Below, one piece after another: positions 41,184 through 49,498 of a DNA stretch of 64,000 nt. Each line of letters begins with the position of its first letter. Positions within the stretch are counted from its first letter, which is position 1. The DNA is from Okeania sp. SIO1I7. GTDB lineage: Bacteria > Cyanobacteriota > Cyanobacteriia > Cyanobacteriales > Microcoleaceae. The stretch covers positions 130,371 through 194,370 of the forward strand of contig JAAHGF010000019.1 of NCBI GenBank assembly GCA_010672585.1. Reading direction: 5' to 3'. A program made the position numbers and the translations under genes. The notes under the pieces were generated by a model that was not told the DNA's origin, did not search any database, and worked only from the letters and a program-made list of their open reading frames with translations.

Positions 41184-41340
41184 ATATTATGTCCGGATAA
41201 TAGCGTGATAAAAAAACTTTCTCTTTCTTATCCTTTTCTTCCTCTTCCTTCTTCTTTCTTCCCTCCTGACTCCTGATGACTGACTCAGTCCTCCTCCGTC
41301 GTTATTTATTTTATAACTGTTCAACCGGACATGATATTAT
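41184..41340. repeat. Inverted-repeat element with ATATTATGTCCGG ends
   Basis: Left end ATATTATGTCCGGATAATAG, right end ...CCGGACATGATATTAT. The interior is TTCC-rich with 'CCTGACTCCTGATGACTGACTC'. It shares its left arm with the inner part of MITE-D copy 1 (ATTATGTCAGGATAAGAGC). It lies between SirB1 and the broken DUF1963 gene. Confidence 0.65.
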
Positions 41341-41403
41341 TAGTTATCAGTTGTCATAATTAAAAGCATAATTTTATTACTACATCTACAGGACTACCGA
41401 ATT

Positions 41404-41946
41404 ATGAAATGGTCACTCGATCTAAATTTACCCGAGGCGTTAGAACCATACCATGAAGCGATCACTAATACCAATTAAAAAAAAGAATACTACAAAAAGG
41501 TAGATATTGATCGAATATGCTTAAAAATAGCTGCTCCAGTTCATTTTAGATAGTTATTTCTATCGTTTTTCCCTTTTTTTCAAAAATTTCCCCTTCTTCC
41601 TTCTTCCCTCTTCCTTCTTTCGTACGGACTATGCAACGTCCCTACCATTTGTAACAAACATTTATCAAATTGGTATAATACCATTAAACCTAATTCTAAC
41701 CAATGGTGGGAAAGTAAATTTGGAGGACTTCCCTATTTACCTCGGACAATTGATTATCCAACTAATAAAAAGGGTGAATATTTAAAATTTTTAGCACAAC
41801 TTAACTTTTCAGAAATGCCTCTGTTAGAGAATTTTCCCACTCAAGGAATTTTACAATTTTATATTGATGGTAACGATCCTAGTCATGGTTTAGATATTTA
41901 TGCTCAAACGAATCAAGATGGCTTCAAAATCCTATATTTTGAATAA
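41404..41946 (+). pseudogene. DUF1963 (YwqG-like) gene interrupted by MITE-C
   Basis: The first 22 codons (MKWSLDLNLPEALEPYHEAI, TN) are followed by MITE-C copy 3. After the element the same protein continues: IKPNSNQWWESKFGGLPYLP, then KFLAQLNFSEMPLLENFPTQ, GILQFYIDGNDPSHG and ILYFE-stop. Deleting the 210 bp of element plus duplicated TAA restores one uninterrupted frame. SKFGGLPYLP and FLAQLNF are hallmarks of DUF1963, a family of unknown function (structure known for B. subtilis YwqG). The TAA after ILYFE may be a further nonsense change, since in-frame text (IVENVPLF) continues; the usual C-terminal half is missing. Confidence 0.92.
41469..41675. mobile_element. MITE-C copy 3, inserted in a DUF1963 gene
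   Basis: 207-bp element: TACCAATTAAAAAAAAGAAT at the left, complement of TACCAATTTGATAAATG at the right. It is flanked by exact TAA duplications (41466-41468 and 41676-41678). It shares about two thirds of its sequence with copy 4 ('AAAAAGGTAGA', 'CAGTTCATTTTAGATA', TTCTTCC tract, 'ATTTGTAACAAACATTTATC'). Confidence 0.95.
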
Positions 41947-42036
41947 ATTGTCGAAAACGTTCCTCTTTTTTTCAAAGAGAGGTAATTATTAATTATTAAT
42001 AATTAATAATTAATTGTTGAAAACTTCCTTCTTCCT

Positions 42037-43800
42037 TCAAATTCCATGACTTTTTCCAATTACCCAATGTCGGCGAAAGAAACGAGCTAAAGCTGATTCT
42101 TCTAAAGATAAATAAATTGGTCTGCCATGAGGACAAGTACGAGGGTTACGAGTAAGTCGCCATTGATTTAATAAATTTTGCATTTCTGACAGACTTAAAG
42201 GAGTTCCATTTCTAATAGCACTTCGACAAGAAGTAGCTACTTTCGCAGATTCTAAATCACCACCATTACTCAGTTCAATTAAAGCTTCAGCACAGTCATT
42301 TCTTTTAGCTAAAATTGCCGGAGCAGTACGAGCTGCCCAAAGAAAGTCTCCAAAAATTTCTACTTCTATATTTAAGCGTTGAAGTTGTTCTATTTGACTA
42401 GAAGATAAATTATGCAAAATAATTGGTGGCTCTAAAGAAATTATTTCCCAAGCATCACATAATTTTTCATATAAAACTCTTTCATGGGCAATATGTTGCT
42501 CAATCAACCAAATACCACTCGGATGTTCAGCCACTATATAAGTATTGTGTAATTGAGCGATCGCCTTAAGTTCTATCAATCCGAATTCTTGATTTTTTTC
42601 TGCTGTATTATCTGGAGAAACTTGTATCGACCGACGAGTTTGATAATTCCCTGTATTTTCAGATACTTTTAATATTTTTTCCACTCTTTCTGATAAAGGA
42701 AATTCTGGCATTACTTCCATACTAAATTGTAATTCCTTAGCAATTGCTAGCTCGATTTGTTGTTGCCAAAAACTGAGATTATGAAGATAAACTTCTGTTT
42801 TTGCCGGATGACGATTCCAATTTATTTGATGAGGAAAAATTTGGAAATGAATAAAACATATAGGATAGCGATCGCGAGGGCAAGTCCGTGCCAAAGAACT
42901 AATAATTTTTTGTTCTAATTCTGGCACTTTTACCACTCTTCCATTGATAGCTATTTTCACCCAATCAGGTCGTCTCCGATGACATCTATCTGGCAAACCT
43001 AAGACTAATTCTAATGATTGTCTATCCAAAAATTGAGAATCTTGATATTGGGAAAAATTTGATTTTTTGAGATTTAATTCTTCTGCTTCTTGTTCATCAA
43101 TTTCTTGTTGAATATACTGTAAATCGCTCAATCTTACCGTCGATAAAATTTGAGGCAAAATTTGTTTTGCCGTAGCACCAGGACTAATTTGTATCCATAA
43201 TTTACTACCCTGCCAAATTTGCCAAGTAACATCAGGATAACAAAGCGCTATTTGCTGAATAACTAATTGTATACCTCGCATTTGTTGTGCCGAAGAAGGC
43301 ATTCCTTGACGACGTACAGGCCATTTTCCAAAAAGATTAGAAACCTTAACAATAGTACCAGGAGCAACAGCAACTCTTTCAACTTCAACAGCCTTTCCTT
43401 GCTCGTTATAAACAACACGCCAACCTTCATTTTCATTCTCTAAAAGAGGCGACTTAGGACGACTTAATATTTCTAAAGTTGAGAGATTAGCTAAACTATG
43501 AAGTGCTTCTCCACGAAACCCCAAACTGGTAATTTTTGTTAGGTCTTGAAGATTAGTAATTTTGCTCGTACTATGAGGATTAGCCGCTTGTTTTAAATTA
43601 GCTAAATTCATACCCATACCATTGTCAGAAATTTGCACTCGCCACTGTTCAGAAATAATAGAAATTATGATGCGAGTTGCACCAGCATCAAGAGAATTTT
43701 CTACTAATTCTCGTACTACTGCTGCTAAAGAATCAATAACTTCTCCAGCGGCAATTAAATTGACAACTTCTTTAGGTAAGGTTTGAATTTTAGATTGCAT
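42037..43800 (-). CDS. mutL: DNA mismatch repair protein MutL
   Basis: 587 residues. N-terminal GHKL ATPase with VRELVENSLDAGATRI, DNGMGM, and SLGFRGEALHSLANL (motifs I-III). C-terminal dimerisation/endonuclease domain includes EQHIAHERVLYE (434-445), a variant of the DQHAxxExxxxE metal motif with Asp to Glu and Ala to Ile changes, and CPHGRP (556-561). It couples MutS recognition to nicking; whether this variant motif retains endonuclease activity is unsure. Length normal for cyanobacteria. ATG at 43800. Confidence 0.97.
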   Translation of the reverse strand: MQSKIQTLPKEVVNLIAAGEVIDSLAAVVRELVENSLDAGATRIIISIISEQWRVQISDNGMGMNLANLKQAANPHSTSKITNLQDLTKITSLGFRGEALHSLANLSTLEILSRPKSPLLENENEGWRVVYNEQGKAVEVERVAVAPGTIVKVSNLFGKWPVRRQGMPSSAQQMRGIQLVIQQIALCYPDVTWQIWQGSKLWIQISPGATAKQILPQILSTVRLSDLQYIQQEIDEQEAEELNLKKSNFSQYQDSQFLDRQSLELVLGLPDRCHRRRPDWVKIAINGRVVKVPELEQKIISSLARTCPRDRYPICFIHFQIFPHQINWNRHPAKTEVYLHNLSFWQQQIELAIAKELQFSMEVMPEFPLSERVEKILKVSENTGNYQTRRSIQVSPDNTAEKNQEFGLIELKAIAQLHNTYIVAEHPSGIWLIEQHIAHERVLYEKLCDAWEIISLEPPIILHNLSSSQIEQLQRLNIEVEIFGDFLWAARTAPAILAKRNDCAEALIELSNGGDLESAKVATSCRSAIRNGTPLSLSEMQNLLNQWRLTRNPRTCPHGRPIYLSLEESALARFFRRHWVIGKSHGI

Positions 43801-44041
43801 TTGCAGACACAGATTTGGCCACGGATGTACGGATTAGTCCATTCACGAAGGAAGAAGGAAGAAGGAAAAAGAATACACGTTTAAAAATGTGGGATTGAAA
43901 ACAAGAACGCAGTATTCCAAGACACGTAGTGCGATGTAATACATAATTTGTTTTAAGTGGGCTTTATACCAACAACTAAAGTTTTTAATTATACTCATAC
44001 CAACTTCTATCTTCCTCCTAACTTCTTCCTTCTTTGTAAGA
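43801..44041. other. Spacer downstream of tandem repeats
   Basis: No gene. The first 30 bases repeat the 'CAGACACAGATTTGGCCACG' text of the adjacent tandem array, then a GGAAGAA tract. Confidence 0.5.
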
Positions 44042-44265
44042 AAAATAGTCATAATGTCAGCCCGCGATTATTATCATAATACTGTCAAATGCAAACACAG
44101 ATTTGGTCACGGATGTACGGATTAGTCCAGTAAGGAAAATAGTCATAATGTCAGCCCGCGATTATTATCATAATACTGTCAAATGCAGACACAGATTTGG
44201 TCACGGATGTACAGATTAGTCCAGTAAGGAAAATAGTCATAATTCCAGTCTGCGATTAGGTATAC
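44042..44265. repeat. 94-bp tandem repeat (two full copies and a partial third)
   Basis: Unit 'TAGTCATAATGTCAGCCCGC...CAGATTTGGTCACGG...ATTAGTCCAGTAAGG' starts at about 44046, 44140 and 44234, an exact 94-base period. Copies differ at only a few positions. It resembles a fragment upstream at 43801-43840. Confidence 0.9.
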
Positions 44266-44422
44266 CTCATCAGCAAATTGTACTTGCTTTCAAAACAATT
44301 GAGCGACGTAAAATTACTGATTTTGCTGTTTATTAATAGATATCTTCAGAAAACAAAAAATAGGTAGAAGTAATTGATGACTTATAGATAATAATTGATA
44401 TTATTTTTTACTTTTGAAAAGG

Positions 44423-44848
44423 TCAATCTAAAGGAGGATGCCAACCAACAGCTACCCAACGTTTTCTAGCAGCAACTATAACTGGATTATTAGTTCTTAA
44501 AGCTATAATTGTGGCTCTACCAACAGCGGTTATACCTTCCATTTTTTTCCCATCATAACTCCATTGAAAATGGTGCAACCATTCCTGTTGACGTGGATTG
44601 AATAAAAATACTTTTTCTCCAGTCAAAGGATCAATCGCTTCAATTATATTACCTTTGAATTCATTGCAGCTTTGACAAGCTAAACAAACATTTTCAAAGC
44701 TTGTTTTCCCACCTTTTGAAATGGGGTAAATGTGGTCGTATGTCATACGAATGCCACTATTTATTTCGCTGGTTAAGCAATAACAACAAGAGTGGCGATC
44801 GCTTTCTGATATCCTAACTCTCAGACTTTCGGAAATGTAAGAAGACAT
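44423..44848 (-). CDS. HNH endonuclease (intact copy)
   Basis: 141 residues. HNH/zinc core: CCYCLT at about 21-26, then YDHIYPISKGGKTSFENVCL and ACQSCNEFKG, giving paired Cys ligands and the catalytic DH. The last 50 residues (QWSYDGKKMEGITAVGRATI) are a C-terminal extension typical of cyanobacterial stand-alone HNH proteins. The gene follows a small ORF (44894-45298) on the same strand after 45 bp. The same pair occurs again, decayed, at 57256-58108. Role unknown; a toxin-like or defence nuclease paired with its partner is a reasonable guess only. Confidence 0.9.
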   Translation of the reverse strand: MSSYISESLRVRISESDRHSCCYCLTSEINSGIRMTYDHIYPISKGGKTSFENVCLACQSCNEFKGNIIEAIDPLTGEKVFLFNPRQQEWLHHFQWSYDGKKMEGITAVGRATIIALRTNNPVIVAARKRWVAVGWHPPLD

Positions 44849-44893
44849 AATTCTTGATTGTTCATAGATTAATTGAGATGACAGTTTCTAAAT

Positions 44894-45298
44894 CTAACGA
44901 GAATGCACTTTATATCCCCGCCAGTGAAGTAACGCTGCTGCCTGTGCTTTTCTCAACATAAATAAATCTGCTTCCCACCGCATCTTGCTTAACTCTAATT
45001 GTTCCTTTTCTGTTAATTCTCTACTAGAATTAGCCTCAAGTAAACTATTGTATTGTTTCATCTCTGCTGCTGTTTTTTTGCTGCTGGTAATACGCCACAA
45101 ACTATCATCATCCAGTCTATCTAATCCAGCAATATCCACTTGGAATTCCTCTGGAATATCATCATAACTAGGAGGAATTCCTACCTTTAAAGTATGAATT
45201 ACTATATCTTCAAGAGAGCATTTCATTCCTCTGGCAGTGTTAGCCAAACGTTGATAAATTTCTTCTGGAATTTCTAAAGTAACTGTTTGTTTTTGCAT
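44894..45298 (-). CDS. Partner ORF of the HNH gene, antitoxin-like
   Basis: 134 residues. The start MQKQTVTLEIPEEIYQRLAN, then TARGMKCSLEDIVIHTL, has the layout of ribbon-helix-helix proteins (a beta strand followed by two helices), as in many antitoxins. The middle (PPSYDDIPEEFQVDIAGLDR, LDDDSLWRI) is acidic, and the C-terminal half is helical with ELTEKEQLELSKMRWEADLF. A likely DNA- or protein-binding partner of the downstream HNH protein; no experimental role known to me. ATG at 45298. Confidence 0.8.
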   Translation of the reverse strand: MQKQTVTLEIPEEIYQRLANTARGMKCSLEDIVIHTLKVGIPPSYDDIPEEFQVDIAGLDRLDDDSLWRITSSKKTAAEMKQYNSLLEANSSRELTEKEQLELSKMRWEADLFMLRKAQAAALLHWRGYKVHSR

Positions 45299-45340
45299 TT
45301 TTATTGTTTGAATAGGATGAATTCAATAATTAATAATTAA

Positions 45341-45560
45341 GTAAGCATTCAGCCGTCAGATATTAGCCATCAGCTATTAATTTTAGGGAAGGTAAAAGCA
45401 ACCTTTGAAATTGAGAAAGAATAAAAAGTTGCTGACAATGTCCCCTGGCTAAACCCTAGAAGTAATTATTTATTACTAATTGCTGTTAACGTAGTTCTTC
45501 CGGAGGAGGCTAGCTGACTGCTAATAGCTGTTTGCGCAGCATTCCGCAGGAAATACTTAC
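45341..45560. mobile_element. MITE-E copy 3 with 8-bp target duplication
   Basis: 220-bp element: GTAAGCATTCAGCCGTCAG at the left and the complement of GTAAGTATTTCCTGCGGAAT at the right. It is flanked by exact ATAATTAA copies (45333-45340 and 45561-45568). It lies 42 bp upstream of the antitoxin-like ORF, so could affect its promoter. Confidence 0.85.
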
Positions 45561-45568
45561 ATAATTAA

Positions 45569-46096
45569 TTATTACCTCTTCTTGAAAACGGATAGGATTT
45601 AAACCTTAATTATTTGGTAAGGGTAGGAGTCAAAATGAATGGTTTCAATACTATTTTTTTCTAAGTCAGAAATTATCTTTTTTATCAAAGGGATATCTCC
45701 TGTAAAATCTTTTGTTTTTTGTAATTATTGCTGATCTTTGGCATTCAGTATAGCTTACAGTAGATTCCTCACATAAGAGTTACAAATATTAACGCTAAGA
45801 TATTCGTAATAAGGGATCTTGCGCGCGAAGGATATACTTCACGCCTAATGAAATTTGCTGTAAGTATTTGGGATAGACCACTTTTTTTTTGATGGAGCGA
45901 TCGCCTGAATCCTTACTTTTAATGTCTTTACAGCAGCTATCTAGTTGATGAGTTACAAAGTTTATTGCTCTAGGGAACAGGGAACAGGGAACAAAGAATA
46001 CAGAAATAAATAGTTTAATAATTATACCTCACTATCCTCAAAAGTGCTGTAAACCTATTTTTAACACTTAGTATTGATAACGTAAATTCACCAATT
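45569..46096. other. Spacer with REP-G fragment
   Basis: 528 bases. 'TTACCTCTTCTTGAAAACGG' and 'TTTAAACCTTAATTATTTGG' at about 45570-45620 belong to REP-G. No gene; a HIP1-like site at 45898. Confidence 0.5.
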
Positions 46097-47809
46097 ATGA
46101 TTACTAAAAAGAATCAAAAAATTAAATATCTGAGCATTTATCTCTTAATGCTGTTAACTGCTTGTGCAACAACAGAAAATACCAGTACCACAAAAAATCA
46201 AGGTCTGGAAATTAAACTATTAATGGGAAGTGCTTTGGGAGACTTTTGCGAACGAGCAGCAGAAGGTTTCAATCAACAACAACCAAAACTGAATGATGGT
46301 ACTTCTTATTATATAAGTTGTGATGCTAAAGGTAGTGGGGATGTAGTTACCACAGTCATGTCTTTTGCAGAACAATTTCAAACCGGAATATTATCTGCTG
46401 ATGCACCTCAATTTCCCACAATTATTTCTGTGGATGGTGAGATTTATCATGCTCAATTGAAGTATCGAATGGAGCAATTATTTCCTGGACAAAACTATAT
46501 TCCAGAAATTACAGATGCACCAATGTTAACAAATAGTCCGATGGTATTTATGGCACAAGAAGACATTGCCAACGCTATAGAAAATGTTGATGATTTATTT
46601 AAACCTCTAGTGACAGCAAAAACCCATCGCGACATCAACTCTTCTGCACCACCAACTCCTATTTATTACGTTCACACCGCCCCCACTCGCTCCAATTCTG
46701 GTTTACAAACCCTTGTATCTCAATTTGCATCAGTATCTGACAAACGGCCAGAAAATATGACAGTGGCAGATGTAACCCGCTATCAAAATCAGGTACAACA
46801 AATTCAAAGTAAAATTACTCGCTACGGTAAGTCAACCAGTTCCCTAGCGAAATCAATGGTCAAAAATGGGCCGTTTTGGGCATCTATTGGTTCAGTTTAT
46901 GAGTCTTCAGTAATTGCTGCTAATACCCATCGGCAACCAGGGCAACCAAAATACAGGGCAGTTTATCCCGAAGCAACTTTTACTTCTAATATGAGAGCAA
47001 TTGTAGCTAATGCGCCATGGGTAAGCGAGGTAGAAAAAGCTGCTGCTACAGAAATTATTGCATATTTGCGATCGCCAGAAGTCCAAAAAATTGCTACTGA
47101 TTTAGGATTACGGCCTGCTGTACCTGGTATTCCTCTCGGTGCGAAGATTAGTGCGGCTTTTGGAGTTGACCCCAATGCTAAATATGACTCCTACCGTCCA
47201 CCAAAACCAAAGGTAGTAGAAGCTATGTTAAAATCTTGGCAGGTGTATGCTAAAAAGCCTTCCTTAGTTGTAGTATTAGTTGATTCTTCAGGTTCGATGC
47301 AGGGGGCAAAATTACCTGCTGTTCAGAATACTTTACAAACTTATATTAATAGTCTAGGGCCTAATAACCAAATTGCTCTGATTGATTTTGATAGTGAAAT
47401 TCGGCCTCCAGTGGTAGTTGATGGAACTCCAGAAGGACGCGATCGCGGTCTACAATTTATTAGTAATTTGAAAGCTGAAGGTGGCACAATGTTATATGAT
47501 GCTACCCTTTATGCTCGTAACTGGTTACAGCAAAATCTTAGAAATCAAGCTATTAATGCCATATTAATTTTAACTGATGGGGAAGATTCTGGTTCTCAAA
47601 TTCAGTTAAATCAGTTAAAAAATGAATTACAAAAAAGTGGTTTTAATTCTGACCAAAGAATTGCTTTATTCACAGTTGGATATGGTAAAGAAGGAGAGTT
47701 TAATTCTGATGTTTTGGAAAAAATTGCGGAATTAAATGCTGGTTATTATCGCAAGGGCAACCCAGAAACTATTTCTAAATTAATGTTAGATTTACAAGTG
47801 GAATTTTAA
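46097..47809 (+). CDS. Lipoprotein fusing a solute-binding-like domain to a von Willebrand factor A domain
   Basis: 570 residues. Lipobox LLTAC (Cys 23) anchors it outside the membrane. Residues about 38-370 have the look of a periplasmic binding protein (HTAPTRSNSGLQTLVSQFAS, IGSVYESSVIAA, YLRSPEVQKIATDLGLRPAV). Residues about 388-565 are a vWA domain with an intact metal site DSSGSMQ (Asp 396, Ser 398, Ser 400) and LILTDGED. It shares the PTRSNSG signature with the separate binding protein at 49499-50611, so the two are likely related. Role probably extracellular adhesion, assembly or sensing; not established. Confidence 0.88.
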   Translation: MITKKNQKIKYLSIYLLMLLTACATTENTSTTKNQGLEIKLLMGSALGDFCERAAEGFNQQQPKLNDGTSYYISCDAKGSGDVVTTVMSFAEQFQTGILSADAPQFPTIISVDGEIYHAQLKYRMEQLFPGQNYIPEITDAPMLTNSPMVFMAQEDIANAIENVDDLFKPLVTAKTHRDINSSAPPTPIYYVHTAPTRSNSGLQTLVSQFASVSDKRPENMTVADVTRYQNQVQQIQSKITRYGKSTSSLAKSMVKNGPFWASIGSVYESSVIAANTHRQPGQPKYRAVYPEATFTSNMRAIVANAPWVSEVEKAAATEIIAYLRSPEVQKIATDLGLRPAVPGIPLGAKISAAFGVDPNAKYDSYRPPKPKVVEAMLKSWQVYAKKPSLVVVLVDSSGSMQGAKLPAVQNTLQTYINSLGPNNQIALIDFDSEIRPPVVVDGTPEGRDRGLQFISNLKAEGGTMLYDATLYARNWLQQNLRNQAINAILILTDGEDSGSQIQLNQLKNELQKSGFNSDQRIALFTVGYGKEGEFNSDVLEKIAELNAGYYRKGNPETISKLMLDLQVEF

Positions 47810-47918
47810 AGGAAGAAGGAAGAAGGAAGAAGGAAAGAAGTAAGAAGGAAAGAAGGAAAGAAGGAAGGAAGGAAAGAAGGAAGGAAGGAAAGAAGGAAGG
47901 AAGGAAAGAAGGAAGGAA
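47808..47918. repeat. GGAAGAAGG purine tract
   Basis: About 110 bases consisting almost only of A and G, in tandem GGAAGAA/GGAAAGAA units, beginning at the stop codon of the vWA gene. It can form triplex DNA or behave as a hypervariable minisatellite. Confidence 0.9.
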
Positions 47919-48049
47919 TCAAACTAGGTCAAGGTCAGTTTTTTCCCATACTTTGAATTGTCCTTAAATCTATCAATACTAATTCCTGCTAAAAAGCAAT
48001 GAATTAATAGCTGATAGCTGATAACTGATAGCTAAATGCTTACTAAATT

Positions 48050-48772
48050 ATGAAGTTAGTCAACCCACTTTATCATCCCCTTACCATTTTAATTGGTGGC
48101 ATTACTTTAATTGTAGGAGTCAGATTTGCAGGTTTACCTAGCATAATTACGTTACCAACTGCAGCCATAATTTCCACGGCTGGAGCAACATTATTAAATT
48201 CCCCAAAATCTGAATCAATACAACTAAAAAATCCAGCTTTAGTTAAAGAAATAGAATCTGTAAAACAGCAGGCAAATTTATTAGCAGAAAAAGCAAATAA
48301 TCTGCGCCAAGAAGCTGGAAAACTTCTGACTGGAACTCCAGAAATGGAACTATTAGGATTTGTACAATATGCTTGCGATCGCTCCTACGAACTGCCGATA
48401 AAAGTTGACAAAATGGTAAAACGTTTACAAGGAGATGATTCTTTATTATCCACTTCTGAACTCCAGAGACAATTAAATGAAGTTGAAGCAAAAATGTCTA
48501 GTAGTAGAGGTATTGCCAGAGAACAATTAACTAAATTAGCAACAAGTTTGCAGCGAAATATTCAACTAGCAAATCAAGGGCAAGATGCTAGACAAGCACA
48601 AGTTATTAGTCTTTCTACTATGATTCAAGAGTCGGCTGGTGTTTTACAACAAATGCAAAATAAACTGAGAATGGCTGATTTAAGTAATTATCAACAACAA
48701 CAAGAATTGCAGGCACTATCTCAAGAACTTCGCAGTTTTCAAGAAAATATTGATTTCTTAACTAGCTATTAG
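48050..48772 (+). CDS. Membrane-anchored coiled-coil protein
   Basis: 240 residues. Two hydrophobic segments at about 10-48 (TILIGGITLIVGVRFAGLPS, IITLPTAAIISTAGATLL) form a hairpin, then a long cytoplasmic or periplasmic coiled coil from about 60 to 235 rich in Gln, Leu and Glu. No named family recognised. It lies between the vWA/solute-binding lipoprotein and a second solute-binding-like protein on the same strand, which suggests the three work together, for example as membrane scaffold and surface proteins. Confidence 0.75.
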   Translation: MKLVNPLYHPLTILIGGITLIVGVRFAGLPSIITLPTAAIISTAGATLLNSPKSESIQLKNPALVKEIESVKQQANLLAEKANNLRQEAGKLLTGTPEMELLGFVQYACDRSYELPIKVDKMVKRLQGDDSLLSTSELQRQLNEVEAKMSSSRGIAREQLTKLATSLQRNIQLANQGQDARQAQVISLSTMIQESAGVLQQMQNKLRMADLSNYQQQQELQALSQELRSFQENIDFLTSY

Positions 48773-48854
48773 CTTTTAGCATTTCCTGACAGAATGCTCC
48801 GCAAACAGCTAGCCTCTTGCAGAGGAACTGCGTTAACAGCTTTTAGCAGCTCTG

Positions 48855-49411
48855 GATTTAAGCCCCCTAAATCCCCCAATTTTGGGGGACTTTTAGAAGT
48901 AAATTGACTCTTGTTCCCCCCAATTTTGGGGGGCCAGGGGGGCAAAATTCAGTATCAAAAAACTTTTCAGACCCCTAAATCCCCCAATTTTGGGGGACTT
49001 TTAGAAGCAAATAGACTCTTGTTCCCCCCAATTTTGGGGGGCCAGGGGGGCAAAATTCAGTATCAAAAAACTTTTCAGCCCCCTAAATCCCCCAATTTTG
49101 GGGTACTTTTAGAAGTAAATTGACTCTTGTTCCCCCCAATTTTGGGGGGCCAGGGGGGCAAAATTCAGTATCAAAAAACTTTTCAGCCCCCTAAATCCCC
49201 CAATTTTGGGGGACTTTTAGAAGTAAATTGACTCTTGTTCCCCCCAATTTTGGGGGGCCAGGGGGGCAAAATTCAGTATCAAAAAACTTTTCAGCCCCCT
49301 AAATCCCCCAATTTTGGGGGACTTTTAGAAGCAAATAGACTCTTGTTCCCCCCAATTTTGGGGGGCCAGGGGGGCAAAATTCAGTATCAAAAACTTTTTA
49401 GATATCCTCTA
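48855..49411. repeat. Internally amplified MITE-F: five 108-bp tandem units
   Basis: 'CCCTAAATCCCCCAATTTTG' begins at 48865, 48973, 49081, 49189 and 49297, an exact 108-base period. Each unit has two palindromes (CCCCCAATTTTGGGGG and CCCCCCAATTTTGGGGGG). The right end AGATATCCTCT matches the inverted end of the single MITE-F at 54214-54368, which holds one such unit. The period is divisible by three, so open frames run through, but I see no coding signal. Confidence 0.92.
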
Positions 49412-49498
49412 AACATTTACTGCTGACTGCTGAGTGCTGACTGCTTTTTTAATATGCTTCATTGACCTGAAAAATTCTATAATCAAACTAAAAAAACT

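Noticed and set aside
48855..49411. CRISPR-like array
   Set aside because: The units are 108 bp and continuous, with no unique spacers. They match the core of a MITE.
48911..49426. Two open frames with repeats of 36 residues
   Set aside because: Created by the 108-bp tandem units whose length is divisible by three; no coding evidence.
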